Assembly (NCBI RefSeq): GCF_028369295.1
Contig: NZ_JAQMYP010000011.1
Coordinates: 62,001-126,000 of the forward strand
Source: Streptomyces sp. HD
GTDB lineage: Bacteria; Actinomycetota; Actinomycetes; Streptomycetales; Streptomycetaceae
Length of the DNA stretch: 64,000 bases
Direction of reading: 5' to 3'
Part shown: piece by piece, positions 9,957 through 18,377 of the stretch
Numbering within the stretch: the stretch's first letter is position 1
Layout of the letters: each line of letters begins with the position of its first letter
Program-made: the position numbers and the translations under genes
Notes under the pieces: model-generated
Database searches by the model: none
Seen by the model: only the letters and a program-made list of their open reading frames with translations
Told to the model about the DNA's origin: nothing

Positions 9957-11270
9957 ATGGCCGACGCCGCGGTGCGGCTGAAGGGTCTTCTCGAACAGGT
10001 GCTGGGAGCGCCGCTCCCGGTGGGCATCCGCGCCTGGGACGGTTCGCAGTCGGGGCCGCCGGGCGCGCCGACTCTCGTCGTACGGAACCGGCGTGCGGTG
10101 CGTCGGCTGCTGTGGAAACCCGGTGAGCTGGGGCTTGCCCGGGCCTGGGTCGCCGGTGACCTCGAAATCGAGGGGGATCTGTACGCCGCCCTCGATGTGC
10201 TCGCGGGGCTCGTGTGGGAGCGGGGCAAGGACGCCCGGAGCCTGGCTCAGGCGCTCCGGGACCCGGAGGTGCGGGCCGCCGTCCGCGGACTGGTCCGGCT
10301 CGGCGGGCCGCCGCTGCCGCCCGCGCCGCCCCCCGAGGAGGTTCGCCGGCACCGCGCCCATGTGCACACCAAGCGCACCGACAAGCGCGCCATCAGCCAT
10401 CACTACGACGTCGGCAACGACTTCTACGAGATCGTCCTCGGGCCGTCCATGGTGTACTCCTGCGCCTACTGGCCGGCCCCGCCCCCACAGGGCACCCTCG
10501 AAGACGCCCAGCGCGACAAGCTCGACCTCGTCTGCCGCAAGCTCCGACTCCGGCCCGGCCTGCGGCTGCTGGACGTCGGCTGCGGCTGGGGCTCCATGGC
10601 CGTGCACGCGGCCCGCGAGTACGGCGTGCACGTCGTCGGCATCACCCTCTCCCAGGAGCAGGCGGCCTATGCCCGCAAGCGCGTCGCCGGCGAGGGGCTG
10701 ACGGACAAGGTGGAGATCCGCGTACGGGACTACCGGGACGTCACCGACGGGCCGTACGACGCCATCTCGTCCGTCGGGATGGCCGAACACGTCGGCGCCG
10801 ACCGGTACCTGGAGTACGCCGATGTGCTGTTCCGGCTGCTGAAGCCCGGTGGCAGGCTGCTCAACCACCAGATCGGGCGGCGGCCGCAGCGCGACGAGTC
10901 CTCCTACGAGGTCGACGAGTTCATCGACGCCTATGTGTTTCCCGACGGGGAGCTCCAGCCCATCGGCGTCACCGTCACCCAGCTCGAACGCGCCGGGTTC
11001 GAGGTGCGCGACGTGGAGTCGATCCGGGAGCACTACGCCCTGACGCTGCGCCACTGGGTCGCCAACCTGGAGGCAGACTGGGCGCGGGCGGTCAAGCTGA
11101 CCAGCCCCGGGCGGGCCCGTGTCTGGCGGCTGTACATGGCCGCCTCCGCGCTGGCCTTCGAGCGCAACCGCATCGGCGTCAACCAGGTGCTGGCCGTCCG
11201 GACATCCGATTCCGGTGACTCGGGGATGCCGCTGCGGGCCCGCAAGTGGATCGAGCCCGAGCGCCGTTGA
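9957..11270 (+). CDS. cfa: Cyclopropane-fatty-acyl-phospholipid synthase family methyltransferase
   Basis: This 437-residue SAM-dependent enzyme methylates or cyclopropanates unsaturated acyl chains in membrane phospholipids. Residues about 1-130 form the N-terminal lipid-binding domain and about 135-437 the methyltransferase. Family marks are AISHHYDVGNDFYEIVLG, MVYSCAYW, the SAM loop LLDVGCGWGSMAVHAARE, and SVGMAEHVG. The ATG at 9957 is preferred to GTG 9948 because GGAGG (9944-9948) lies eight bases before it. The closest functional class could also be an actinobacterial fatty-acid 10-methyl transferase (Bfa/TsmA type); that cannot be separated by eye. Confidence 0.85.
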   Translation: MADAAVRLKGLLEQVLGAPLPVGIRAWDGSQSGPPGAPTLVVRNRRAVRRLLWKPGELGLARAWVAGDLEIEGDLYAALDVLAGLVWERGKDARSLAQALRDPEVRAAVRGLVRLGGPPLPPAPPPEEVRRHRAHVHTKRTDKRAISHHYDVGNDFYEIVLGPSMVYSCAYWPAPPPQGTLEDAQRDKLDLVCRKLRLRPGLRLLDVGCGWGSMAVHAAREYGVHVVGITLSQEQAAYARKRVAGEGLTDKVEIRVRDYRDVTDGPYDAISSVGMAEHVGADRYLEYADVLFRLLKPGGRLLNHQIGRRPQRDESSYEVDEFIDAYVFPDGELQPIGVTVTQLERAGFEVRDVESIREHYALTLRHWVANLEADWARAVKLTSPGRARVWRLYMAASALAFERNRIGVNQVLAVRTSDSGDSGMPLRARKWIEPERR

Positions 11271-11285
11271 TCCGGACGCAAGGGG

Positions 11286-11320
11286 AAGGGCCGGGCCCCC
11301 TCGTGGGGAGCCCGGCCCTT
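11286..11320. terminator. Bidirectional terminator between cfa and ABC permease
   Basis: AAGGGCCGGGC pairs perfectly with GCCCGGCCCTT. The two genes converge here. Confidence 0.85.
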
Positions 11321-11338
11321 CGGCGTGTCAGAACGTGA

Positions 11339-13873
11339 TCACTCGGCCTTGATCGCGTTCAGCATGTTCAGCCGCGCGGCGTTGCGGGCCGGCCACAGCG
11401 CGGCCAGGACGCCCACCAGTCCGGCCAGCACCAGGAAGATGCCGATCCGGTCCCAGGGCAGGACCAGCTGGTAGCCCGGGACCTGGTCCGCGAAGGTCTC
11501 GCCGATCGCCCAGCCGAGGAACGAGCCGAGACCGACACCGACCACCGCGCCGAACACCGAGATGACGACGGCCTCCAGCCGGACCATCCGCTTCACCCGG
11601 CGCCGGTCGAGACCGATCGCCCGCAGCATGCCGATCTCCTGCTGCCGTTCGAAGACCGACATCGCGAGGGTGTTGACGACACCCAGTACCGCGATGATCA
11701 GGGCCATCGCCAGCAGGCCGTACATGATGTTCAGCATGGTGTTGATGACGCCGCCGAACTCGTTGCGGATGTCCTGCTGGTCCATGATCGTGATCGCGGG
11801 GTTGTCGCCCAGCGCGTCGATGAGGACCTTCTCGTTCGCCGCGGACTGACCGCCGTCCACCTTCACGAAGATCTGCCGGATGTACGGCGTCGCCTCGTGC
11901 GGGTTCACCACCTTCTTGTCGATGAGGACGGGGGAGAGGAACTCGCTGTCCTTGTAGACGGCGCCGACCGTCAGCGTGGCCTTCTTCTCGTCGCCGAAGG
12001 TGACGGGGACGCTGTCGCCGGGCTTCCAGCCCTTGCTCTTGGCCGTCTTCTCGGCGACCGCGATCTGGCCCTTGGCGAGCGAGTCGACGCTGCCGCTGAC
12101 GACGTCGACGTTGAGAACCTGCTCGATGTCGCCCGGGGTGACCGCGGAGGCGGACACGTAGTCCTCGTGACCGACCTGGAAGTAGACGTCCTGCTGCGGC
12201 GAGACCGCGGAGACGCCCTTGGCCTTCTCCAGCGCCGTCAGCGCGGACTGGTCGAGGTCGCCGCCGTTCGCCATCGAGACCATGTAGTCGGCCTTGATGT
12301 TGTCCGTGGTCATCTTGTCGATGGCCGTGCCGACCGTGATGCCGAGCACCGACAGGCCGGTCACCAGCGTCAGTCCGATCGCCAGCGCGGAGGCGGTGGC
12401 GCCGGTACGGCGCGGGTTGCGGACCGCGTTCTGGCCGGCGAGCTTGCCGGCCACCCCGAAGGGGCCGACCAGCAGCGGACGGACGAGCGCGATCACGGGC
12501 CGGGACAGCAGTGGGATCAGGATGATCACACCGACCAGCGCGAAGAACGCGCCCGCCGCGATGTACATCCGGCCGTCGTCGCCGCCGGTCGAGGCACCCA
12601 GCACGATCCCGGCCGCGCCGAGGGCGGTGATGGCCGCGCCGATGGAGTTGCGCACCACCAGCGACTTGGTGGTCGCCATCGCGTGGACGCTGCTCATGGC
12701 CGCCACCGGCGGGATCTTCGCGGCCCGGCGGCCGGGCAGCCAGGCGGCGAACATCGTGATCAGCACACCGACCGCGATCGCGGCGAGCACCGGCGTGGCG
12801 GACAGGATCAGCGGGCCGTCCGGGATCTTCATCTCGAACGCGGCCATGCCGGACCGCAGTCCGACCGCGAGGCCGATGCCGAGGACGAAGCCGATCACCG
12901 AGGCGACCAGGCCCACCACCGCGGCCTCGGCGAGCACCGAGCGGGTGATCTGCTTGCGCGACGCACCGACGGCGCGCATCAGGGCGATCTCCTTGGTGCG
13001 CTGGGCGACCAGCATCGTGAAGGTGTTGGAGATCAGGAAGATCCCGACGAACAGCGCGATGCCCGCGAAGCCCAGCAGGACCTGCTTGAGCGAGCCCAGA
13101 CCCTGCTCGATCTGCTCGGCCTGCTTGTCCGCGAGCGCCTGGCCGGTCTCGGCGTCGGCGGTGTCCGGCAGCAGCGGCTTGACCGCGTCCAGGATCCTGG
13201 CGTCGTCGGCGCCGGGAGCGGCCGTGACGGTGACGCTCTCGAAGTAGCCCGGCTTGAGGTACTGCTTCTGGGCTACCGCGGTGTCGAACAGGACGAGGCT
13301 GCCGCCGGCGTTCACGGCGCCGTCCTCGGTGGTGAACACACCGCTGAGGGTGTACTCCTTCACCGGGCCGTTCGTCGCGACGCGCACCCGGTCGCCGACC
13401 CGGTACTCGCCCTTGGTGGCGGACTCCTTGTCCAGGGCGATCTGATCGTCCTTCACCGGGCCCGAGCCGTCGGTGAAGGTGTAGGCGCTGTCCTTGCCGT
13501 CCTTGCCGGGGGCGAAGTTGGAGCCCTTGTTGGACCAGCCGACGCCGATCAGCTTCCCGTCGGGGTCGGCGACCCCGGCGAAGCCTTCGACGCGGCCGTA
13601 CGCGCCGGTGACGCCGTCAACGGCGGAGATCTTGTCGAGGGTCTTCCGGGAGAGGCCGGGCTCCTCCTTGGGGTCGTCCGGGTCGGCGTGCGAGGTGACG
13701 GAGACGGCGACGTCGGCGTAGCTCTTCGCGGACTGGTTGCGGAAGGCGTTGGAGAGGGTGTCGGCGAAGACCAGGGTGCCGGAGACGAACGCGACGCCGA
13801 GCATGACGGCGAGCACGGTCATCAGGAGCCGGGCCTTGTGCGCGAGTACGTTGCGCAGGGCTGTGCGGAACAT
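11339..13873 (-). CDS. ABC transporter permease, MacB/FtsX type
   Basis: This 844-residue integral membrane protein is the permease of a MacB/LolCDE-like exporter. It holds two FtsX-type cores. The first has an N-terminal helix (MTVLAVMLGVAFVSGTLVF), a large extracellular MacB-PCD-like domain (about 50-250) and three helices near 265-390. The second repeats this after about residue 420, with a periplasmic-type domain (about 515-690) and three C-terminal helices (about 710-830). The start ATG overlaps the stop of the ATPase gene (ATGA). Such pairs export lipoproteins, peptides or drugs or act mechanically. The substrate is unknown. Confidence 0.93.
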   Translation of the reverse strand: MFRTALRNVLAHKARLLMTVLAVMLGVAFVSGTLVFADTLSNAFRNQSAKSYADVAVSVTSHADPDDPKEEPGLSRKTLDKISAVDGVTGAYGRVEGFAGVADPDGKLIGVGWSNKGSNFAPGKDGKDSAYTFTDGSGPVKDDQIALDKESATKGEYRVGDRVRVATNGPVKEYTLSGVFTTEDGAVNAGGSLVLFDTAVAQKQYLKPGYFESVTVTAAPGADDARILDAVKPLLPDTADAETGQALADKQAEQIEQGLGSLKQVLLGFAGIALFVGIFLISNTFTMLVAQRTKEIALMRAVGASRKQITRSVLAEAAVVGLVASVIGFVLGIGLAVGLRSGMAAFEMKIPDGPLILSATPVLAAIAVGVLITMFAAWLPGRRAAKIPPVAAMSSVHAMATTKSLVVRNSIGAAITALGAAGIVLGASTGGDDGRMYIAAGAFFALVGVIILIPLLSRPVIALVRPLLVGPFGVAGKLAGQNAVRNPRRTGATASALAIGLTLVTGLSVLGITVGTAIDKMTTDNIKADYMVSMANGGDLDQSALTALEKAKGVSAVSPQQDVYFQVGHEDYVSASAVTPGDIEQVLNVDVVSGSVDSLAKGQIAVAEKTAKSKGWKPGDSVPVTFGDEKKATLTVGAVYKDSEFLSPVLIDKKVVNPHEATPYIRQIFVKVDGGQSAANEKVLIDALGDNPAITIMDQQDIRNEFGGVINTMLNIMYGLLAMALIIAVLGVVNTLAMSVFERQQEIGMLRAIGLDRRRVKRMVRLEAVVISVFGAVVGVGLGSFLGWAIGETFADQVPGYQLVLPWDRIGIFLVLAGLVGVLAALWPARNAARLNMLNAIKAE

Positions 13874-14643
13874 CAGCTGGTGCGGCCCTTCGCGTCGAAC
13901 TGCTTCATGAAGTCGAGGACGTTGTCCGCGGTCGGCCGGTACATCTCGTCGACGATCCGTCCGTCGGCCAGGAACACCACCCGGTCCGCGTAGGCCGCGG
14001 CCACCGGGTCGTGGGTCACCATCACCACCGTCTGCCCCAACTCCCGTACGGAGTTGCGCAGGAAGCCCAGCACCTCGGCGCCGGAGCGCGAGTCGAGGTT
14101 TCCGGTCGGCTCGTCACCGAAGATGATCTCGGGCTTGGAGGCCAGCGCGCGGGCGACGGCGACGCGCTGCTGCTGGCCGCCGGAGAGCTGGGCGGGGCGG
14201 TGGCTCAGCCGGTCGGCGAGGCCGACCATGCGGATCACCGAGTCCAGCCACTGCTTGTCCGGCTTGCGGCCCGCGATGTCCATCGGAAGGGTGATGTTCT
14301 CCAGCGCGGTGAGCGTCGGCAGCAGGTTGAACGCCTGGAAGATGAAGCCGATCTTGTCCCGGCGCAACTTGGTGAGCTGCTTGTCCTTCAGGGAGCCCAG
14401 CTCGGTGTCGCCGATGCGCACGGAGCCGGAGGAGAAGGTGTCCAGGCCGGCCACGCAGTGCATCAGCGTGGACTTGCCGGAGCCGGAGGGGCCCATGATC
14501 GCGGTGAACTCGGCCTGCCGGAACTCGACGGTGACGCGGTCCAGGGCGACTACCTGGGTCTCGCCTTGTCCGTAGATCTTCGACAGATCCGTGGCACGCG
14601 CGGCCACGGTGGTGGTCCGGCCGGCGATGGATGCGGTGGTCAC
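13873..14643 (-). CDS. ABC transporter ATPase, MacB/LolD type
   Basis: This 256-residue ATPase pairs with the overlapping FtsX-type permease. It has Walker A GPSGSGKST, the Q-loop in FQAFNLLPTLTALENI, the signature LSGGQQQRVAVARAL, Walker B EIIFGDEPTGNLD and the H-loop VMVTHDP. GTG 14643 is the likely start, with AGGAG 11 bases upstream. The upstream region contains an inverted repeat GTCAT-N8-ATGAC (14773-14790) that could be an operator. No dedicated two-component system adjoins it, unlike many actinobacterial exporters of this type. Confidence 0.93.
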   Translation of the reverse strand: MTTASIAGRTTTVAARATDLSKIYGQGETQVVALDRVTVEFRQAEFTAIMGPSGSGKSTLMHCVAGLDTFSSGSVRIGDTELGSLKDKQLTKLRRDKIGFIFQAFNLLPTLTALENITLPMDIAGRKPDKQWLDSVIRMVGLADRLSHRPAQLSGGQQQRVAVARALASKPEIIFGDEPTGNLDSRSGAEVLGFLRNSVRELGQTVVMVTHDPVAAAYADRVVFLADGRIVDEMYRPTADNVLDFMKQFDAKGRTS

Positions 14644-15036
14644 GAGAGGAACGCTCCTGAAGGACGACGGTGTGTTCGAAGGACTCGTCCATCGTCCCGG
14701 CCGGGAACCGCCGTGTAGTCCATCCCTGTTCTGGTTCCGAAGGCAGACTGCGGACGGACCACGGGCGCCTGTGTCATACCTGAGGATGACGAGCGACCCT
14801 GACGGGCGTTCGCGTCGGGAACAGGTGGAGCGTCCTCGTTTGGACGGTGAAATTCCGTCATTCCGTATGCGCCGCCGACCGCCGCGCGCAAGGCTATTGG
14901 CAAGTGCGGATGGCGCGTACCGCGGGCTGATGCACCCTCAGACATCAATAAAATAAGACAACATCGGTCCGCCCGTCCGCTGTTCGGGGGACGTATCCCG
15001 ATAGGCTCGGAACCTCGATGCGGAAGCCCATGGCCT
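14644..15036. promoter_or_regulatory. Divergent upstream region of ABC exporter and bldA
   Basis: This 393-base gap has no convincing gene. It holds GTCAT-N8-ATGAC (14773-14790), a 7-bp direct repeat ATTCCGT (about 14850-14870), an AT-rich patch near 14943-14960, and TAGGCT at 15002-15007, a plausible -10 for the tRNA, placing its transcription start about 25 bases before the mature 5' end. Confidence 0.4.
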
Positions 15037-15120
15037 GCCCAGATGGTGGAATGCAGACACGGCGAGCTTAAACCTCGCTGCCCCTTCGCGGGCGTGCCGG
15101 TTCAAGTCCGGCTCTGGGCA
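15037..15120 (+). tRNA. bldA: tRNA-Leu (anticodon UAA), bldA
   Basis: The 84-base sequence folds as a class II tRNA: acceptor GCCCAGA/TCTGGGC, D-arm, anticodon stem GCGAG/CTCGC with loop CTTAAAC (anticodon TAA), a long variable arm CTGCCCCTTCGCGGGCGTG region, T-arm with GGTTCAAGTCC, and discriminator A. No CCA is encoded. It reads the rare UUA codon and is the Streptomyces developmental regulator bldA, needed for aerial growth and antibiotic production. By eye I find no in-frame TTA codon in any gene called in this window, so its targets lie elsewhere. Confidence 0.96.
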
Positions 15121-15172
15121 CTTCCGACTCTTCTTTCTGTGTTCAACCTCCCTTCAAGAGTTGACCCCGATT

Positions 15173-15195
15173 CAACGGTTGGCGCACAACCGTTG
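15173..15195. promoter_or_regulatory. Inverted repeat operator candidate for pobA
   Basis: CAACGGTT and AACCGTTG flank seven bases, 85 bases before the pobA start. TTGACA at 15193-15198 overlaps its right arm, with GAGACT 17 bases further as a weak -10. Confidence 0.55.
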
Positions 15196-15279
15196 ACAGT
15201 GGGCGCGCGCCGTCGGAGACTCGCGTCAGGCAATGGTGAATAAAACTTCACTACACGAACACGCGAAGGGAAGCGACCG

Positions 15280-16455
15280 ATGCGCACCACCGTCGGCATC
15301 ATCGGAGCGGGCCCCGCCGGCCTCCTCCTCGCCCGGCTGCTCCACAACGCCGGCATCGACTCGGTCGTCCTGGAGAGCCGCGACCGCGCCTACGTCGAGC
15401 ACCGCCAGCGCGCCGGGATCCTGGAGCAGGGCACGGTCGACGTGCTGCGCGCGGGCGGCGCCGGGGAGCGGATGGACCGCGAGGGCCTGCGGCACGACGG
15501 CATAGAACTGCGCTACGACCGCAAGCGCCACCGCGTCGACTTCCCCGCCCTCACCGGCGGCCGGTCCGTGATGGTCTACGCCCAGACCGAGGTCTGCAAG
15601 GACCTCATCGCCCTCCAACTCAAGGAGGGCGGCCCGCTGTTGTTCGAGGCGGAGGCGCTCGCGGTGGAGGGCGCCGACACCGACAGCCCGCGCGTGCGCT
15701 TCCGCCACGAGGGCGTGGAGGACGTCCTCGAATGCGACTACGTCGTCGGCTGCGACGGCTTCTGGGGCGTGTCCCGCAAGGCGATCCCCGCCGAACTGAC
15801 CCGGGTCTTCGAGCGGACGTACCCCTTCGGCTGGCTCGGCATCCTGGCCGACGTCGCCCCCTCCCACGACGAGTTGGTCTACGCCCGCCACGACCGCGGC
15901 TTCGCCCTGCTGTCCATGCGCTCCCCGTCCGTCTCCCGCCTCTACCTTCAAGTGCCCGAGGGCACCGACGCCGAGGAATGGAGCGACGACCAGATCTGGA
16001 CGGAGCTGGAGCGCCGCTTCGAGACCGCCGACGGCTGGCGCCTGGAGCGCGGCCCCATCACCCAGAAGTCCGTCACGCCCATGCGCTCCTACGTCCACGA
16101 GCCCATGCGCCACGGCCGTCTGTTCCTGGCCGGGGACGCGGCGCACATCGTGCCGCCGACGGGTGCGAAGGGCCTGAATCTGGCCGTCGGCGACGTCGTC
16201 ACCTTCGCGCGGGCACTGACGTACGAGAGGGAGACGGGCTCGTCGGAGCTGCTCGACGGCTACTCCGCCACCTGTCTGCGCCGCGTCTGGCAGGCCGAGC
16301 GGTTCTCCTACGACATGACGACGCTGCTGCACCGCGCCCCCGACGCCACGCCCTTCGAGGACCGGCTCCAGCTGGCGCGGCTGGAGCGGATCGCGGGGTC
16401 GAGGGCCGCCGAGACGGACCTCGCCGAGGCGTACACCGGGTTCCCGTTCGGGTGA
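15280..16455 (+). CDS. pobA: 4-hydroxybenzoate 3-monooxygenase
   Basis: This FAD/NADPH enzyme hydroxylates 4-hydroxybenzoate to protocatechuate, which enters the beta-ketoadipate pathway. The 391 residues match the family length. Visible motifs are the FAD dinucleotide fold VGIIGAGPAGLLLARLL, the DG-type motif CDYVVGCDGFWGVSRK, and the second FAD motif GRLFLAGDAAHIVPPTGAKG. The start ATG 15280 follows GAAGGGAAGC. No PobR regulator or protocatechuate (pca) genes are adjacent, but an inverted repeat overlaps a promoter-like TTGACA upstream. Confidence 0.94.
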   Translation: MRTTVGIIGAGPAGLLLARLLHNAGIDSVVLESRDRAYVEHRQRAGILEQGTVDVLRAGGAGERMDREGLRHDGIELRYDRKRHRVDFPALTGGRSVMVYAQTEVCKDLIALQLKEGGPLLFEAEALAVEGADTDSPRVRFRHEGVEDVLECDYVVGCDGFWGVSRKAIPAELTRVFERTYPFGWLGILADVAPSHDELVYARHDRGFALLSMRSPSVSRLYLQVPEGTDAEEWSDDQIWTELERRFETADGWRLERGPITQKSVTPMRSYVHEPMRHGRLFLAGDAAHIVPPTGAKGLNLAVGDVVTFARALTYERETGSSELLDGYSATCLRRVWQAERFSYDMTTLLHRAPDATPFEDRLQLARLERIAGSRAAETDLAEAYTGFPFG

Positions 16456-16669
16456 GCGCGTGCCGGGGCCGGGCGAGTGATCTCCGATCGATTCCGGCCA
16501 CGTACCAGGTTCGTCATGAATGAGCCCCTCCGTGGCTGGGAATCACCCGGCCGCGTAGCGTGTTGCGCACCACGACGAGGGAAAGATCCTCCCCAAGCAC
16601 TAGGGTCAATCCTTTGCCTACCTATTACTCTTGAGCCAAGGCCGCGCACGGCGGCCATGGAGGAGTGAA

Positions 16670-17563
16670 ATGAGGAGCAGCAACCCGGTCTTCTCGCGAC
16701 GGGGGTTCAGCCGCGACAACGGCTACGCGGGCTTCAACACCGCGCCGCAGGCCGGGGGCGCCGCTGTCGGCACGCAGGGCAACCCGTACGCCCAGCCGCA
16801 GGCCGGCAACCCGTACGCCCAGAACCCGTATGCCCAGCAGGGCGTGCAGTACGGCGCGCCGCCGCAGGCCCCGGCCGCCACCGGCCGGATGACGATCGAC
16901 GACGTCATCCTGCGCACCGGCACCACGCTCGGCACGCTGATCGTCACGGCCGCGCTGGCCTGGGCCCTGCTGCCGGTCGACGACGCGCACATCAGCCGGT
17001 CCTACGGCATTGCCATCGGCGCCGGTCTGATCGGCATGGTGCTGGCGCTCGTGCAGTCCTTCAAGCGCAAGGCCTCGCCCGCGCTGATCCTGTCGTACGC
17101 CGCGCTGGAGGGTGTCTTCCTCGGCGTCGTCTCCAGCGTCGTCGACAACCGCATCGCCAGCGGTGCGGCCATGCAGGCGGTGATCGGCACGATGGCGGTC
17201 TTCGCCGCGGTGCTGGTCGCCTACAAGGCCGGCTGGATCCGCGTCAACCGCCGGTTCTACGGCTTCGTGATGGCGGCCGCACTCGGCTTCATCCTGCTCA
17301 TGGCGGTCAACCTGCTGTTCGCCGTCTTCGGCGGCGGTGACGGCCTCGGCTTCCGCAGCGGCCCGCTCGGCATCGTCTTCGGTGTCATCGGCATCCTGCT
17401 CGGCGCCGCGTTCCTCGCCCTGGACTTCAAGCAGGTCGAGGACGGCATCGCCTACGGCGCGCCGCGCGAGGAGGCCTGGCTCGCCGCCTTCGGCCTCACC
17501 ATGACGCTGGTGTGGATCTACATGGAGTTCCTGAGGCTCATCTCGATCCTCAACAACGACTGA
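16670..17563 (+). CDS. Bax inhibitor-1/YccA family membrane protein
   Basis: This 297-residue protein belongs to the actinobacterial branch of the Bax-inhibitor-1 (YccA/TMBIM) family, pH-sensitive calcium-leak or stress membrane proteins. A Gly/Asn/Pro/Tyr/Gln-rich cytoplasmic N-terminus (repeats of NPYAQ, residues about 30-65) is followed by seven predicted helices from about residue 85 to 290. The conserved C-terminal segment is LDFKQVEDGIAYGAPREEAW. GGAGG (16659-16664 region) precedes ATG 16670. Its biological role in Streptomyces is not known to me. Confidence 0.88.
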   Translation: MRSSNPVFSRRGFSRDNGYAGFNTAPQAGGAAVGTQGNPYAQPQAGNPYAQNPYAQQGVQYGAPPQAPAATGRMTIDDVILRTGTTLGTLIVTAALAWALLPVDDAHISRSYGIAIGAGLIGMVLALVQSFKRKASPALILSYAALEGVFLGVVSSVVDNRIASGAAMQAVIGTMAVFAAVLVAYKAGWIRVNRRFYGFVMAAALGFILLMAVNLLFAVFGGGDGLGFRSGPLGIVFGVIGILLGAAFLALDFKQVEDGIAYGAPREEAWLAAFGLTMTLVWIYMEFLRLISILNND

Positions 17564-17583
17564 TCTGCGACGGTTGTGCAGCA

Positions 17584-17610
17584 AAGGGCCCCGGGTCTCC
17601 CGGGGCCCTT
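17584..17610. terminator. Hairpin terminator between convergent genes
   Basis: AAGGGCCCCGGG and CCCGGGGCCCTT-type arms form a near-perfect stem with a three-base loop. Confidence 0.85.
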
Positions 17611-17626
17611 CGTCGTCTGCGCGCGC

Positions 17627-17857
17627 CTAGAGGAATTTGCGCGCCGCCCTCCTCAGGTCGTACTCATGGACGATCGCCTTCGCGTGGCCGTACGCGAGGT
17701 CGTATTCGTGGCGGAGCCAGCTGACCTTCTCCTCGAAGCGGATGAGAGCCGGTCCTTCTTCTACGGTGCGGAGCCAGTCGGAGACTTCACGACCGGTGCA
17801 GTGGGGGATGCGGGCGAGCATGTTGCGGTGGGTCTCCTCGGAGAGGACGTGGGACAT
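17627..17857 (-). CDS. DUF4287 domain protein
   Basis: This 76-residue protein matches the small DUF4287 family: SEETHRNMLARIPHCTGREV near the N-terminus, then VSWLRHEYDLAYGHAKAIVHEY. The function is unknown; members are soluble all-alpha proteins common in actinobacteria. ATG 17857 is chosen over longer in-frame starts because CGGAGG sits eight bases upstream. It converges with the YccA-family gene across a terminator and is divergent from the small gene at 17952. Confidence 0.85.
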   Translation of the reverse strand: MSHVLSEETHRNMLARIPHCTGREVSDWLRTVEEGPALIRFEEKVSWLRHEYDLAYGHAKAIVHEYDLRRAARKFL

Positions 17858-17939
17858 CGGCGCCTCCGGACGCAAAGGGGATGTAAGCCGGTCCTTCAGG
17901 TCACCGTGCCTGAGCGTTCGCCCGTTGGCAACAGTCGCG

Positions 17940-17945
17940 TACGCT
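17940..17945 (+). promoter_or_regulatory. -10 element of a probable leaderless promoter
   Basis: TACGCT lies exactly at -12 to -7 relative to GTG 17952. Confidence 0.5.
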
Positions 17946-17951
17946 CACGGC

Positions 17952-18263
17952 GTGGTTGATACGACGCGTTTGACCCGGGCCGTGGATCACTTCGCCGACC
18001 GTTTGAGGGCGGCGCCGCAGAGTCGGCTGCAGAGAGGTGCGGCGACGGAGGCTCTGCGGCTGGCCCGGGAGTTGGCTCGGTGGGCGCAGGTTCTGGAGGC
18101 GCCGGGGGGTGAGCCTCGGGAGATGCCGGATGCGGGGATGTTTGCCGCGGCGGATCAGATCACCGTCGCCGTGCATGATCTGGCGGTGGTCCTTGAGACC
18201 GAAGCCGACGTTTCCGAAGCGGTGCGGTTGGTGGAGGAAGCGCAGAAGCGGGCGGGGGTCTGA
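17952..18263 (+). CDS. Conserved small helical protein
   Basis: I do not recognise a named family. The 103-residue product is acidic and all-helical by composition (VDHFADRLRAAPQSRLQRGA, EALRLARELARWAQVLEA, ITVAVHDLAVVLETEADVSE), with no signal or membrane segment. GTG 17952 has no ribosome site but a TACGCT hexamer at -12 to -7, which fits a leaderless mRNA and argues against the longer open frame extending upstream through the DUF4287 promoter. It is likely a Streptomyces-conserved protein of unknown function. Confidence 0.72.
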   Translation: MVDTTRLTRAVDHFADRLRAAPQSRLQRGAATEALRLARELARWAQVLEAPGGEPREMPDAGMFAAADQITVAVHDLAVVLETEADVSEAVRLVEEAQKRAGV

Positions 18264-18273
18264 GGCTCGCGGG

Positions 18274-18354
18274 CGGCTGCGGGCTTGTGGGGGGGCTTGT
18301 CGCGCCCACGCGGCGGAGCCGCAAATCGATACAGCCCCGCGCCCCTGAAGGGCG
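18274..18354. repeat. Dispersed Streptomyces intergenic repeat, copy 1
   Basis: An approximately 80-base element with the core GCGCCCACGCGGCGGAGCCG, then ATCGATACAGCC and a CGCGCCCCT-AGGGGCG-like end. A second copy lies at 53471-53549. It can form hairpins. Confidence 0.75.
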
Positions 18355-18377
18355 CTGCGTTCACCGGCGCTGCAGAG

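Noticed and set aside
11897-13993. A 698-codon plus-strand frame across the ABC permease.
   Set aside because: It is antisense to a clear FtsX-type permease and has the low-complexity composition typical of shadow frames in GC-rich DNA.
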